A DNA stretch of 64,000 bases from Glandiceps talaboti (lineage: Eukaryota > Hemichordata > Enteropneusta > Spengelidae). The stretch covers positions 3,822,501-3,886,500 of the forward strand of contig NC_135558.1 in NCBI RefSeq assembly GCF_964340395.1. The letters are read 5' to 3'. Numbering within the stretch: position 1 is the stretch's first letter; each line of letters begins with the position of its first letter. A program made the position numbers and the translations under genes. Below the pieces are notes generated by a model. The model saw only the letters and a list, made by a program, of their open reading frames with translations. It ran no database searches and was not told where the DNA came from. This document shows positions 50,188 through 63,131 of the stretch, piece after piece.

Positions 50188-51019
50188 ACAATAGTAATAT
50201 CTCAATAATGATAGTTATATTTATCTCCATGCCAGCTCCAACCCCCACCCTGCTTTCTCTCACACTGTGGTCACACTACTATTGTCGACCCTTTCTTGTC
50301 CAACCTTCCTCTATAAAGTTCAATTGAATAAACTGGAAATGTGGTATTTAATGAGGATGGGGCAATAAGAAAATAATCATCAAGAAACTAATTGGTTCTG
50401 ACCTCATGTAAAAAAGTAAACACTATTCTTCAATGGTAGAGTCAGAGAAGCAATGGTTCGTGCTCAATCAGTATTTACCGAGATGTGAACAGACATATAA
50501 TATGTGGTGACAGAAAGTGGAGAATCAGAACTAGTTCTGACAAAGATCGACTACATAGAGCCCAAACTCTACAGCCTGGTTGAAATGTTTCTTGGCAAAG
50601 TATCACTAAGTAAATATCCCTAGGGGCTGCTTAGCTAGCTTTCTACATGGGAAGAATATAGATCCATCCTAGGCTTACAGCAAAGTGTTTTGTATTCTGA
50701 TGCCACAGAGGTATCTTAAGAAACAGGTTCTCTAAACCAATTATTGCATTTAATGGAGCACTCGTCGAGTGTCAAATTACAGGATAGTATAGAGGTACTG
50801 GTTAGGATTTCTCATTTTATCCATTTATTCGGAATATGTTTTGCATGACCAAGTATAGCAATGTCTCGAAGTGAGGTCCTGGTAAAACAGTGTGTTGTCT
50901 TATCCATGCACAGGTAACTCTGCATGGTGAACCATAGTAATTAGTACAACTAACCCTAGCTCTGCCTAAACAGTTAGATGGTGCATGGCAAATTGTGAAT
51001 GACGTGTCAGCTTACTCTG

Positions 51020-51725
51020 ATCTACCTTGGACTGTGTGTCATCTGATTTATAAGCATACTCCACATGGTATACTAGTTTTATCTCAATAATATACATGAA
51101 CCACATGATACAGGTACTGTTACATGTCAATGTGTGTTTGACACATCTGTGCACTGACCTACATGTACTCAGACTGCTGCCATCTGATTCATACACACAC
51201 TCTACATGGGGTACTATCTTTACCCAAACAATACACCACATGTGAACTATACATGTACAGGTACTGCTTAATATCAAAGTGTGTTTGTCACATCTCTGCA
51301 CTGACCTGTCCAGACTGTGTGCCATCTGATTCATACACACACTCTACATGGTATACTATTTTTACCCAAACAATACACCACATGTGAACTATACATGTAC
51401 AGGTACTGCTTAATATCAAAGTGTGTTTGTCACATCTCTGCACTGACCTGTCCAGACTGTGTGCCATCTGATTCATACACACACTCTACATGGTATACTA
51501 TTTTTACCCAAACAATACATCACATGTGAACTATCAAAGTGTGTCTGTCACATCTCTGCACTGACCTGTCCAGACTGTGTGCCATCTGATTCATACACAT
51601 ATTCTACATGGTATATGAACAAATCACTGACACAGCAATTTCTAATTCTGATGGTATACTACTTTTACCCAAACAACATACCACATGTACTGCTAAATGT
51701 AAAGGTGTGTTTGACACATCAGATT
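51020..51725. repeat. 142-base minisatellite, about 5 copies
   Basis: CATCTGATTCATACACACAC (or variant) begins at 51040, 51181, 51323, 51465 and 51583, so units are 141, 142, 142 and 118 bases. The short unit lacks the ATACATGTACAGGTACTGCT segment. The middle two units are almost identical. The unit includes TACCCAAACAATACACCACA and CACATCTCTGCACTGACCTG. Long open frames on both strands are repeat-derived; 142 is not a multiple of three, so no coherent protein repeat is encoded. Confidence 0.95.
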
Positions 51726-51799
51726 ACCTTTCAAAAAAGGGATCAGTATTGCCGAAACAAGATACAAGCTGATATAATGCATGACAAAGAATGACTTGA

Positions 51800-53985
51800 A
51801 ATAATTCCAATCAAACAGTGCAATGTGATTCATACATGTTTAAAACTGTCACCAACATACATACACCAACATTGTCACCAACTGTAAACCTACATGTTTT
51901 CACTACTAGTCTTGAGCTAGTTCTCAAAGTCTAATTTGTAGGCTGGTACATTGAATTAATGTACAAGAAGGCATTTTAGTCACTACTTATTTTCGCGTTT
52001 TTGTTTTCCAGCGAAATAAGTGAAAAGAAGTCTTCAGCAGAAATTTACAGGTTTACAGTAACTCACTACTAAGAAAAAAGGAATTGCCAAAATTAATAAT
52101 AGCAACTGTCCCTATGACGAGAGTGTAGTGGGGCTCTTAGATGATTTCTGTGTAATGTAGATTGTAATTATACTCAGGTATAACATTACAGTCCATGTGT
52201 TCTGACATACATACACATAACAAATACTAAATTGCTTCTCCTTTTAAAAATTAAAGGTCAAACAAAAATACATTAGTTTTCATTGTTTAATACTTACATG
52301 TAAAAACCTACTAAATGTCACTATGTGTGGTTTAACTTAGAGAGTTTCAACCACTGAACGTCCCTGGGAATCTGACCTATACACAGTTATCTAGTCCTGA
52401 TTTATTTATGAGCCCATCAACAGTTGACAGATAATCGGATTAGAGAAATAAGCCACAAGGTAATGTACTAATCCCCAGGAAAAAAGTAAACCACTAGTAT
52501 CCAACAGAATAGGGAAGTCTTCAGATCGTTACCTCAGGTGGGCACATGTAATCTATATTTTGTGATAAACATTGCACAAAACATTGCAACTATGCAGTTT
52601 TCAACTGATATGTTAAAACTATGAGATGATGCAGGGGATCTACATTCTTCTGCAAAGTATATGGCACCACAGTTACTTATTACTCTAAATATCACAATTA
52701 CGCAGTTTTGAACAATCTTTAAAAAATGTTCTCTCTAATATTGGACATTATCTCTATGTAAGTGTATGCAGTTTCAACTAATAATAAAAAGCAGGTGGTC
52801 ACAAGTAAATGTAGATATCATATGTTGTCACAATTCCATTCGCAGTTTGACTATTTCTATTCAGAAGTCGTTGACTTGCCCTGTTATAACTGCTTAGTAA
52901 CCCGCAAGTGATGTTGCATTGCCGGGCACCAGAAGTAACTTGATATCACATCCGATGTATCTACGCCTGTGGCAGTTAACACTGTAAAGGTTGTAAATAC
53001 ATGTATAGCTGAAATCTACTCTCGAAGTCCCTTAAAATATGTATATATTTATACCAGGGTTGTAGACTTCAGGAGAAGTACTTGTAAAGCATCTTAACTC
53101 ATCTTCACATATGCATTGTATATGTAGATGTATAGTCATGTTCAGTATACATGTATTCTATGGGTGTCCATGGCAGTCAGCATTTGTAAAATCTACTATC
53201 TGTGGTCCCTAGGTCATTTAGTAGATTAGAAACACTGGTAAAACTTCACGAAACAATCTCTATATGTATAATCAGCATATAGACATTGTACTAAAAGTAC
53301 AAGTTGAGTCCCTACAAATTGACTCTAACATTAAAGTGTTACACATACCTATGTTAGTATTCCAAAACCACAAAGCATCTTCAAGTACATTTGCTCCTGA
53401 TGACTCTGATGTCACAGACTTGAAACAGTTGTAATTAGAGATAAGAAGATGAATCCATGGAGACAGAAAAATCTTGTGGTAGTACTTCACAAAATTGAGT
53501 TCATATAGATAATAATGTAATGACATTGGTATTCAGAAAGACAGTATTAATCTTGTATTGCCCATTTGTACTGGCATTTATTGATGTAGTACAAAAGTGG
53601 TTTTTGTAATTATTTTAAAGACTTGAACCTATCATGATTCAGAGTTCATACGATTTCATGTCTAGTGAGTAAACGTAGTTGTCATGTATCAAGTCGTGGT
53701 TATGTACTTGACTTTTTGAAATATGAAAACCAGTGTTTTAAGTGTTGTAATTACAGGTAATGAAATGATGCAGAGTTGGAAAGGTTTTTACCAGGTTGCC
53801 CTACCAAAATATTGGTACAAGGTTTAACCATATCAGATTCCTCACTGACAATAATGCACCCACCCATCCTGCCCAGGGATCTCCTCCCTCAGTTACTGGG
53901 GATACCACACCTTGTCATAATATACTGAAAATCGACTTTATCATTATAATAGTATTTTTCCAGTCATGATAGATATACAAATATT
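51800..53985. other. AT-rich intron sequence, nothing recognised
   Basis: A weak duplication (TGGCAGTTAACACTGTAAAG near 52971; TGGCAGTCAGCATTTGTAAA near 53171) with AATCTACT downstream of both is the only structure seen. Confidence 0.45.
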
Positions 53986-53989
53986 ACCA

Positions 53990-54315
53990 GCTAATATTTT
54001 AATATTCACAAAGTGTTTTTTTAATCCATAACAAAATCTTTTAATGTGTTTAACTTTTTAAAATGAAAAGTCACGTCAGCTGTCAGCAGATGAATTAATA
54101 TTCACAAAACGTAAGTTCTTTTAAACATGAATGCATATTATAAAACAAAATCACAAATTCTTTCAATGCACTTGAATTTTGAATATGCCAAATCACTTCA
54201 ACAACTGCCATCAGAAGAATTAAAATTCACAAAACATAAGATCTTTATACGCACTTGAATTTATAAAAGTAAATGATCATTTCGACTATGAGATTAATAT
54301 TCACATAGCTGTCAG
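53990..54315. repeat. Diverged ~75-125-base tandem array, 4 copies
   Basis: TTAATATTCACAAA-type words at about 53998, 54095, 54221 and 54295. The first three are followed by TAAGTTCTTT-like, AAAACAAAATC-like and CACTTGAATTTT-like segments, and the repeats include CTGTCAGCAGATGAATTAA or CTGCCATCAGAAGAATTAA. Confidence 0.65.
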
Positions 54316-54784
54316 ACTATGTTCATATTCATGGCACCATCAAATTGGAATCAGTGTTATATCACAAACTTCAGCTGAGAGCTGAAACAGCATCATGATA
54401 ACGGGAGGAAATTTATGCTCTGTAAGACCCTCCATAGGAATAACAGTCTAGCCTTAGGGATCGACTTGATATGAATGGAAATGAACACAATCGTTGCCGT
54501 AGTGATTGAAGAAATGGACATCAATGTGCTATGGGAATCTTTCTCTTAACCATTCCCCATCACTAACCATTCAAAGAAAATTACATTCATTAATTGGTTT
54601 TCCCCTTTAATACACTTGTGAGGGAGTCATAACTACATGTATAATACACTCGATTTATATTTACCATGGCATTCTGTAAGACCAAAATAAGATATGTGTG
54701 TGGCAAGCTATTGGAAAATGAGACTGAGGTAAATACAGAGGTAGGAATGGAATTGTTATCAAAATTACAAATCTTGCCAATAGA

Positions 54785-55175
54785 AGTGAGTTGGAACATC
54801 TGGGCTGACCTATAGTGAGTTTGATGAACACATGGGCTGAACCCCACCCCACCCCACCCCACCCCACCACACCCCCACCCCCACCCCCACCAACCCATAT
54901 AGCAAAGGAGTGGTCCAGTGGTATTGGATCTAGTGAGCTTAAACATCTGGGCTGACCCAATGATATGGATCTAGTGAGTTTGAACATCTGAGCCCAAGCC
55001 AATCACCAGAGTGCAGTGAGTTTGAACATCTGAACTGACCCAATAGCCTTAGTGTAAATGAGTTTGAACATCTGGGCTGACCCTAATACATATATATATG
55101 TAGCATGAGTTTGAACATCTGGGTTGACCATGTAACCTGAGCTAGGGAGTTTGAACATTTGGTGTGACATAACCA
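54785..55175. repeat. ~43-60-base tandem array with GAACATCTGGGCTGACC, about 8 copies, plus (CCCCA)n
   Basis: GAACATCTGGGCTGACC or variants at about 54794, 54833, 54943, 54983, 55026, 55069, 55111 and 55152, mostly preceded by GTGAGTTT. In the second unit the GCTGACCC segment has expanded into about 50 bases of CCCCACC-type repeat (54841-54892). Confidence 0.88.
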
Positions 55176-55199
55176 CAGGACCTGAATCTAGAGTTTCAT

Positions 55200-56085
55200 T
55201 TTCTTGGATGACGTTTTATTACATTATAAAGAAAATACATAAATGGTATGTCCTAATCCCTTTAATGTGTTTGTAAATGCATGTGGATAAAACCATATGT
55301 CTCTAAGGAATGAATTTGTCAAGATATGATGCATAGTATGTATGATATATGGTATATGCCAAGGGCTAGTTTCATTTTAATACCTGAAGCACTTACAGTG
55401 GTTAAACCCTATCAATTTTTCTAAGAATATCTGATGAATAATACAAAATGGTACCAGTATGTGAGCATTGCAAAGGCTCTGTTTTTATTTAACCGTAGGT
55501 AGGATATTAATATCGTAGTCATTGGACGGTTCAGTTTGTCTTGTCTCCACAGGCAACACTTTCATGGCTACAGAGATGATTGAACTATTCAGAGTAGTTG
55601 GTTGAAATATTGGTAAAAAATGTCAGATCAATGTACATGTATAATTTCAATTTGGAATGGAACCCCCTCACTAGATTGTACATTATTAACATAGATATCT
55701 GTACATGTCTATACAAAGATGTGACAGATGTACATATGTCAATTTGAATCAAACTTCTTGAACAGCCTACTAAGGTATGTCATTAGTTGAAGGTACAAGC
55801 TGCTTATTAATTTGCAGGTAAATGTACGTGTATGCATTTCTTAGATTGTTTGCCCAGTTTTAGAAACTCAAGATCTTGCAGTCATTCAGGACTATTTTGC
55901 CACATTCTATTATGTCAGCCAAGAAACAGTCATCACAGCAAGTTTTTAGCCTTTGGTAGTCTGCTGTTATTTTGACTTGGGGTGGGGTTGCTGGTAGATT
56001 TCATACCATCACTCACAAAAATTGCATTTGAAAGATTTTCATACTTACATGTATACCATATGTGAGCCAAGTTATTGTCTTTGAA
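55200..56085. other. AT-rich intron sequence, nothing recognised
   Basis: No exon or repeat family noticed. Confidence 0.4.
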
Positions 56086-56089
56086 CAGA

Positions 56090-56455
56090 AAGTACTGGTT
56101 CTATACCCTGGTTGTTCTACGTCGAGACAACCTGTGTCTATGTGACGTCACTGGTACTACAGTGTTTGAAATATTATGACTATGAGTCAAGACATTCCAG
56201 ATTCATCGTCACAAACCACGACCGTTTTATGGTACCATTCTTAACAAGCTGGTCCCTACTGGTTTCGAAGAATAGTAACTCTGGGTTGTGAGACTGTACT
56301 ATGTTATGCTTGTGGAGGTAATATTGTATTATTCCCTAATATTTGTCTTCATTCAGCCTGAAGAAGGTGTGTCACTAAACTTCTAGCAACTCGTAATGAC
56401 AAGACCCCTTAGATCATTCATATTTTCCTCGGCTGAACAAAGAAAAATATTAGAT
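56090..56455 (+). mobile_element. Family-A foldback repeat with nested 83-base element
   Basis: It begins TTCTATACCCTGGTTGTTCT and shares CCTGTGTCTATGTGAC, TATGAGTCAAGACATTCCA, TTATGCTTGTGGAGGTAATA and the distal TTCATTCAGCC...GGCTGAACAAAGAAAAATATT palindrome with other copies. The 83-base element at 56209-56291 sits between ATTCCA and TTATGCTT, which are much closer together in the 48.5-kb copy. Confidence 0.7.
56209..56291. mobile_element. 83-base inverted-repeat element, copy 2 (nested)
   Basis: TCACAAACCA (56209) and TGGGTTGTGA (to 56291) form imperfect inverted ends; the interior aligns end to end with 16180-16262 without net length change. Confidence 0.62.
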
Positions 56456-57147
56456 ATTTGGGTTGACATCTAAATAGGACTTTCAACTATAGTGATACAA
56501 AGAAAATGATTTTATGGATTTCTCTCTCAACCTTCTATTAATAACAACATTGATGCTATTTTCAAATGGAAATTCATCTGTGTTAGTAAACCATAGTATT
56601 CAATTTCAGGTGTTTAAGTTGTGTTTGGAACAAAAGTTAAATTGAATACTGTTGCTGCTATTTCATACAAAATGGCAATGTAGAGATTTCTACTAAACAA
56701 ATATGATGATTATTTCATATTAAAAATGACATCTACACACGACATACAGGTGTGCATCATTTATTTAGATTTCATTATAATCGATAAATATTAATAATCC
56801 TTTCATTATCTTGTTCTTATTATATTTTATTAATTTATTGATTAAACTCATAAAATATAGGTGATAATCCATAAATGATATTTATAATTAATAGTGATTA
56901 TTATTATTAATATTATATTTATAAGCATGTATTGCTGTCATGTAAAAGTGTACAACTTGTAAATTTCAAGGATCAGAATGAAAAGTAGACACTGAAATGC
57001 AGTAAACTTTTTAGAAAAATACACATTGTGATTAATAGAGTTAGAATTGATTACCGGATATATTAGTTCAAAAGACAAAAATCATTGATTTTTTTTCATA
57101 CACTGGTACGTTATGTTCTAACTTTTGACCTCTTAAGAAGTACATTG

Positions 57148-57149
57148 TG

Positions 57150-57234
<85 letters not shown>
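57148..57234. repeat. (GT)n microsatellite
   Basis: About 87 bases of GT with one TTTG interruption near 57164. Confidence 0.97.
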
Positions 57235-57236
<2 letters not shown>

Positions 57237-57615
57237 ACTACCACCATGAGTCGCAGAGTAGATAAATTACAGGACAAATGCATTTTGCCATTTACAGACC
57301 TTCATTATACTCTAGGCAATCTCTATTCTCATTTTTCACTGTCATCGCTAATTGTTACCCAGTCAATCATTGCAAACTCATTCTCTATACGGTTTTATAC
57401 AGACTCTCTCTGGAGCTTTCCAAACCTAGTCACCATGTCAATTTTTGTGCTGCATCAATTTTCTAGGTTCATTATGAAAGGTGAATGATGTAGACTTTTA
57501 ATTATAAGAAGCTTACATTATAATATCCACTTGTCGTCAATAGCCTTGACTGTGATTATGACAAAGATGTTCTCTCCTTTTAAGTATAACATCGTAATTA
57601 GATGTTATTCCACAG

Positions 57616-57925
57616 AATTTTTCTTCGTTCAGCCAAGGAAAATACGAGTGGCCTATTAAGGGGGTTTGTCACTACGAGTCTAGTAACTTGTCGTGACAAA
57701 GCCCTTAGGTCACGAGTATTTTCCAGCTGAATGAAGAAAAATATTGGAGACTAACATAATTATACTAGTGCCAGTAATATCAAAGAAAAATTTGGGAAAA
57801 CAATTTTAATTTTGAACGTTTTGAACCCATACTTCAAACACAGCAGAACCAGTCACGTAAACACGTTGGCGTGACATAGACAGGCATTGTAATGATGTAG
57901 AACGACCAGAGTATAAATTCCATAT
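57616..57925 (-). mobile_element. Family-A foldback repeat, minus-strand copy
   Basis: Read on the minus strand it gives TATACTCTGGTCGTTCTACA, TGTCTATGTCACG, ACGTGACTGGTTCTGCTGTG, then the distal palindrome (57618-57744). The palindrome arms are TTTTCTTCGTTCAGCC...GAAAATACGAGTGGCCTA and TAGGTCACGAGTATTTTCCAGC...GAAGAAAAA, with an inner GTTTGTCACTACGAG/CTTGTCGTGACAAA pairing. Confidence 0.7.
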
Positions 57926-57949
57926 TTGTTTGTTTGTTCAACTTGGCTG

Positions 57950-59670
57950 TGCATGGTACATGATATCATACACACACATTGTCCTAAGCCTCAAATATGT
58001 CATATCTGAGTCATTATTTTCAATTTTTTATTTTTTCAGTTCATAAAAAATAAGAATATTTTCAAATGTAGGCAGTATTTTTTTGTAAAAAGGTGATATT
58101 TGTTTCATTAAAACTAAATCAAAAATATTTTCCGATATTCTGTAATCTAAATCACAATTTCCTTTCCGGCAAAAAAGAAGATATTCAGTTCATTTCAACA
58201 AAGATGAATACATTTTACAAAAAATTCCATGATATATAGCCAAAAAATATTGCATACAAGTTTGCAAGCTTTCAGGATAATCATACCCATTTTTGTGTCA
58301 AGGAGATAAAACAGTTTAGTGTTTTGCTGAGGGGAGGTTTGAAGTAGATAAACGATACCTGAGTAATACTCAGTCACATTTCCATGGTTTCTAAGCAAAA
58401 TTGAAGTACAAGATCAGAAAATATATGTATACATATTTTATCTGACTTTCCCTTACATTTACATTATCAGGGTTCCATAAACTAAGGAGAACACATTATA
58501 GTTATTTTACCAAAACTGTTGTTAAAATGACACAAATTTTACCAAATATTTTGTTGTCTTTCACTGCAACTGAGAAACCATAGCCTTGTAAATCAAGTCA
58601 AAATAAAACCTTAAGTGTTATTTTTGTAGAACAGTGAAATTTTTGTGCTGTTATATAGGTAAGGCAGTACATTTGTCGCTGAGAAGCGGGTGGTATTACG
58701 ATGATGGTGTAGTATCATGTGCTTTGTAACATTTCCAATGTTTCATAGATGGAGAATAACACTTGAAAAACAACTTAAAAGACAACTTTTAACTTCAAAT
58801 GACCATACAATTCACATGTAGGTACTTTTAACATGGTGTTTTGTAATATAATTATCTGAATTTTTTACAAGATACATAACAATTTGTAAAGTGTATGTTA
58901 ACTACATTACAAGTAGACTAAACTCAAGAGTTGACTATGAAACGACACCTCAATGTCTGTCTCAAATAGTGCCGAACTGATTCGAAAAGTGCTATCACAC
59001 AGCCAGTCATCATTTTCTCTCTGCCCCTATTACTTCATTTGTCATTTTGGAGCTTTTAAAATGAATTTTGTAAAAACGTAAAAGTAGCCATAATGGTATA
59101 CAGTTTAGGTAGACAGATAAAACAATCTGATAATTTAGACCAATTTTCAGCGTAACGTAATTTGGGTCTGATGGATTGCAAACTTGAAATATAAGAGAAG
59201 TGGTTCATTTTTGAAGCATTCTGAACACGAATAGGTAATGAATGGATATTGTGTCGTGTCGATCATAAAAATCAGTGTTAGTCTAGTTGAATGTGGAATA
59301 TGTTTCAAGTATCACTGCAATCAGTAGCGACCATATTGAATTTGTTACCGGTGTCGACAAATAAAAACTTAAAGATGTGCATTTTACATTTGTGAGATAA
59401 TCTACAACATACTCATAACCTTTGAGAAGGAATAAATTATCACTGATATAACACTATGTTTATGGTTCATACACTATCTTTGATAACAGTGAAGTCAGAG
59501 TTTATTAGGAAAATGAATTGCTGTGTATACACTACGCAATGAAACATGGATGCAGGCTGCCATCTTGTTTTACAAGTTGTGACAAGCAATCATTCAAAAA
59601 ATCAAAGATGGCCGACACTGAAGGCAGTGATACTTTAACAGTACTAATTGCATAAGATCTTGCTTGCGTA
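57950..59670. other. AT-rich intron sequence, nothing recognised
   Basis: No exon or repeat noticed. Confidence 0.4.
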
Positions 59671-59680
59671 CATTTAATTG

Positions 59681-59708
59681 GGTGGGTGTGTGTGTGTGTG
59701 TGTGTGTG
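59681..59708. repeat. Short (GT)n microsatellite
   Basis: GGGTGGGTGTGTGTGTGTGT-type run of about 28 bases. Confidence 0.9.
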
Positions 59709-60674
59709 ATTATTTAAATTGTATGCAAATTTTATGATAACTTCCTGTAATGCATTACTTGTACAAATATTAGTGTCAACTATATGTTGAAAATCTATGT
59801 TAATTCTTATCGCTCATTAAATTTTACAACATTACAACACTGATGGAAGAGTTGACAAATACCAGTAAAAGGAACAGATTAGTAACATAGCCTCACATTG
59901 ACATTCATAAGGCCATTTTAAGATGAGATTCAACAAAACTGCATCTTTGGCAAAATGCCAACAAAATAAAAATCCTTACTCAAGATTCATTAAGAATTTG
60001 ATAAGACTCTAAATGTGAATTATTATCACAAGATTTGTCAGACAAAGTGTGATGAATTTTAAGAAAATGGATAACCGTATCGTATTGATGTATTGGTACG
60101 TGATAAAGTATAAAATGTCTCAAACTGTTTCTTGTTTTGCAGGTTAGTCGTACTTTAGACTTTGTATAATTCATAAGGTTGTATGCATTTACTGTACCTA
60201 CTTTCTTGTGATTTTGATGAAAATGGATTTTTCTTGAAAAAACAAATGTTCAGCATTGCAATTATTCTACAGTCTCATGTCAAAAATGATTTTTCAGTAA
60301 CTGATGGATTTGTAGTAAGTTATGTGCTAGGTTTAGTGGAAAGTTCAAGTACAAAGTTTAAAACTACAAAAATCTGTCTGTCAATACACTTTTAATACGT
60401 GTGTGTCATTTGATGCATATTTCATACAGTAACTGGTGGTTTTGGCACCTGATTGTTGCAACCCTAGATGTTTCAGCACTGTAGCCAAGACAGTAGGGGT
60501 TAGAGTTAGAGTTGACTTTAATTTATGCAAGAAGATCCTCAACATTTGATAAGTAAGTACAGAATCATCTTGAATAGTGGTGCTCAAACATCTTGGGTAT
60601 AAATGGTGCCGAAACATCTAGGGACAAAATGTCTTGCAATTATATTGCATCACACAGGTCCTTCTATCAAAGGG

Positions 60675-60790
60675 CTGTATCCTATTTCGGTGGGGGGGGG
60701 GGGGGGGTACACAAACATATATTATAAAGATGTATCCTCTTTTAAGGGGGGGTATTTGTTGGTACACAACTACAAATTATGAAAAATAGG
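60675..60790. repeat. Poly-G tract in a ~58-base duplication
   Basis: TGTATCCTATTTCGGT followed by about 16 G and GTACACAAACATATATTATA repeats as TGTATCCTCTTTTAA, GGGGGGG and GGTACACAACTACAAATTAT. The longer G run apparently grew inside one unit. Confidence 0.8.
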
Positions 60791-60799
60791 TTTTTTAAA

Positions 60800-63000
60800 G
60801 TTTATATGATTTATGGGGGTAACTTTGCATACATATGTACTTTAAGTTATATGAGATCTGTTCTAAGTACTGAAGCATTCGCTACCATCACTTATGATTG
60901 ACAGAATGCAGTCAAAACTGCTATTTTATATAAAATGTAAACAATTTGATCATATAATTTATTATTTGTATACATGTATTAGATAGCAGCACTAACATTG
61001 ACAGACTTTTGAGTTGTATTAACAATACTAGAAGAGATTAATTTTTAACACTGTCAAAACTACACATCATTTTCAATGTTATACCTGATTAGTTTATTAA
61101 AACATGATTTTATGTAAAGGTTCGTAAACCACTCAAATAAATTAGTTTATAATTCCAACTTGTGAAACTTTGATATTTAGTGACATATAGATGATATACT
61201 GAGTGTAGTCCCTGGCTCTCAGGATGGGTATGGCCTTGAATTGCTAATTTGCATAAAATTTACATAAATATATGCACACTATTACCATGTAATTTACATT
61301 TTAAGTAATGTCTTCATTTATAAAATGTTATAATTGTTTGGAAATGTCTCCACAAAGTTTTTATTTGTTTATGAAAAATAAATGTATATGCCTACTGAGA
61401 ATATTTATATTTTAAGATACCTTTTGGAACAAAAATGTTGGCGTACATGTGAAAGGTGTACCGCAGTTTATATGCCTACTAATAATGCCACATAAGTTTG
61501 AAATAAGGATGTTGGATTGATGTCGAATTTATGAGAACTAACAACTCAACATGGCAGATCAGGAATGCCAAAACCATAGCAACAGTTATTTAGGGTGCAT
61601 TAATATCAAAGTGTAAAATTGTAAAAAAATTGATATATGGGGATGTTTTATAACGATCAGTTTGAAAAACAAATTTATACGTATCATAGAAAATTGTAAA
61701 GCTATATGTTGCATAACCATGGCAACTCTAATGGAAAGATCATGGTAGTGCCAAAAAATTAAAATGTGTGTGTTCATCATTCTGTTGTGTTGTATGGTAC
61801 GTATCTACATAGGATCGTGTATATATAGTCTTTGTAATATAGTGACTGTAGAAGAGCATCAAGACATTGTACCCATCAATCATAAATTTTCAATATCTTA
61901 GTAATACCTGAATAAAGTGTTTGTAGTCATGCTGTGTACTTGTAAGATGAATTTTTATGTACTTGAGTCATCATGATAATGTGTGTATCAAATCAAGATC
62001 CTTTACACAGTACAAATAGTGTTGCCATGGTGTTTCACTCGTGATACACTCACTCAGACAACTTCAAAAGAAACAATTATATTATGTGCCGCAAACAGTG
62101 GGGATGTAGAAGTAGTCAAGTTGATATGTTGATTATCAGTAGGAAAGTAAATAATTGAAACCATGAAAATAATCAAGTCCATATGTAATGTTTCAGCAGA
62201 AGCCTCAATGTAAAAGAATAGCAGTGCTCATCACTGTGATTGGGCAAAGGATTCTGGTATGTGTGTTTTGTCTCTGGTATTGTTAGTCTTGCGTTAGTAT
62301 CTGTCTGTCTTATGTGTCTTATATTGTAAATATTAATTATCTGCTTTAGCTATAACTTTTAAACAACAGGTTGAAATTGAGGGCACTGATTTTAAGATGT
62401 GGACCCAAAATTTCATGATATCAGTACAGCTACACAAATATGTTTATTCACAGGTGATTCAATAGTGTCCAGGGTGTACAATATTACTACATGTATTTCT
62501 AGTCATTGAACTTAACTACATAGTGAAGGTATTCTTAGCAGAAATGTTATAGCCGTATACACTACACATTGATGGACACTTATAAATCGCTTTGATTGAA
62601 CTCGGTGTCCAGTAAAACTAATTTGAAATGTTATTTTGTTTCTCTACAAGGATGTGTACTCGTAATAACCGATTATTCATGAAATAAATTTCCCCCGAGG
62701 CAACAACTCTGTCATGTCAAGGCATCTTCTCAAATCTACTCAAAAACAAACAATTTGCCCTGTAGGAACAGGATAAATTTCCAAAGAAGAAAATTGTCTG
62801 CGTGTAGGGAAGGACATCTAATGGAGTTGATAAGTAAAAAAAAAAGTTAATGACTATATGTTTTCAAGTAGTGCGTACTTAGATCTATATGAAATGATAA
62901 CGATTCGCAAGATTTGAGGAGAAAATCTAAATTTGACAAATGTCTTGCCCAGGGTTATAGGCTATGGGAGTCCCCACCTTTACCACTACCTCTATCAGTC
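60800..63000. other. AT-rich intron sequence, nothing recognised
   Basis: No exon or repeat family noticed. Confidence 0.4.
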
Positions 63001-63109
63001 TATGCAGAGTAAGGTAATAGTAACACCCATATATATGTACATGTACAATTAATATCGATACTTATACATACTACTATCAAATGCAGTGTTTCCTATCACC
63101 ACATCTAAC

Positions 63110-63131
63110 GGGGGGGGGGGGGGGGGGGGGG
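63110..63131. repeat. Poly-G tract
   Basis: About 22 consecutive G. Confidence 0.93.

Noticed and set aside
51020-51725. CRISPR-like array (regular direct repeats)
   Set aside because: There are no unique spacers between short repeats; whole 142-base units are repeated, and the host is a eukaryote.
50966-51794. Overlapping open frames with repeated Cys/His-rich peptides on both strands
   Set aside because: Produced by the 142-base minisatellite; the unit length is not a multiple of three and neither strand keeps one frame across all units.
56142-56149. Perfect CRE palindrome TGACGTCA
   Set aside because: It lies inside a family-A repeat copy, and the other copies lack the full palindrome, so it is probably accidental.
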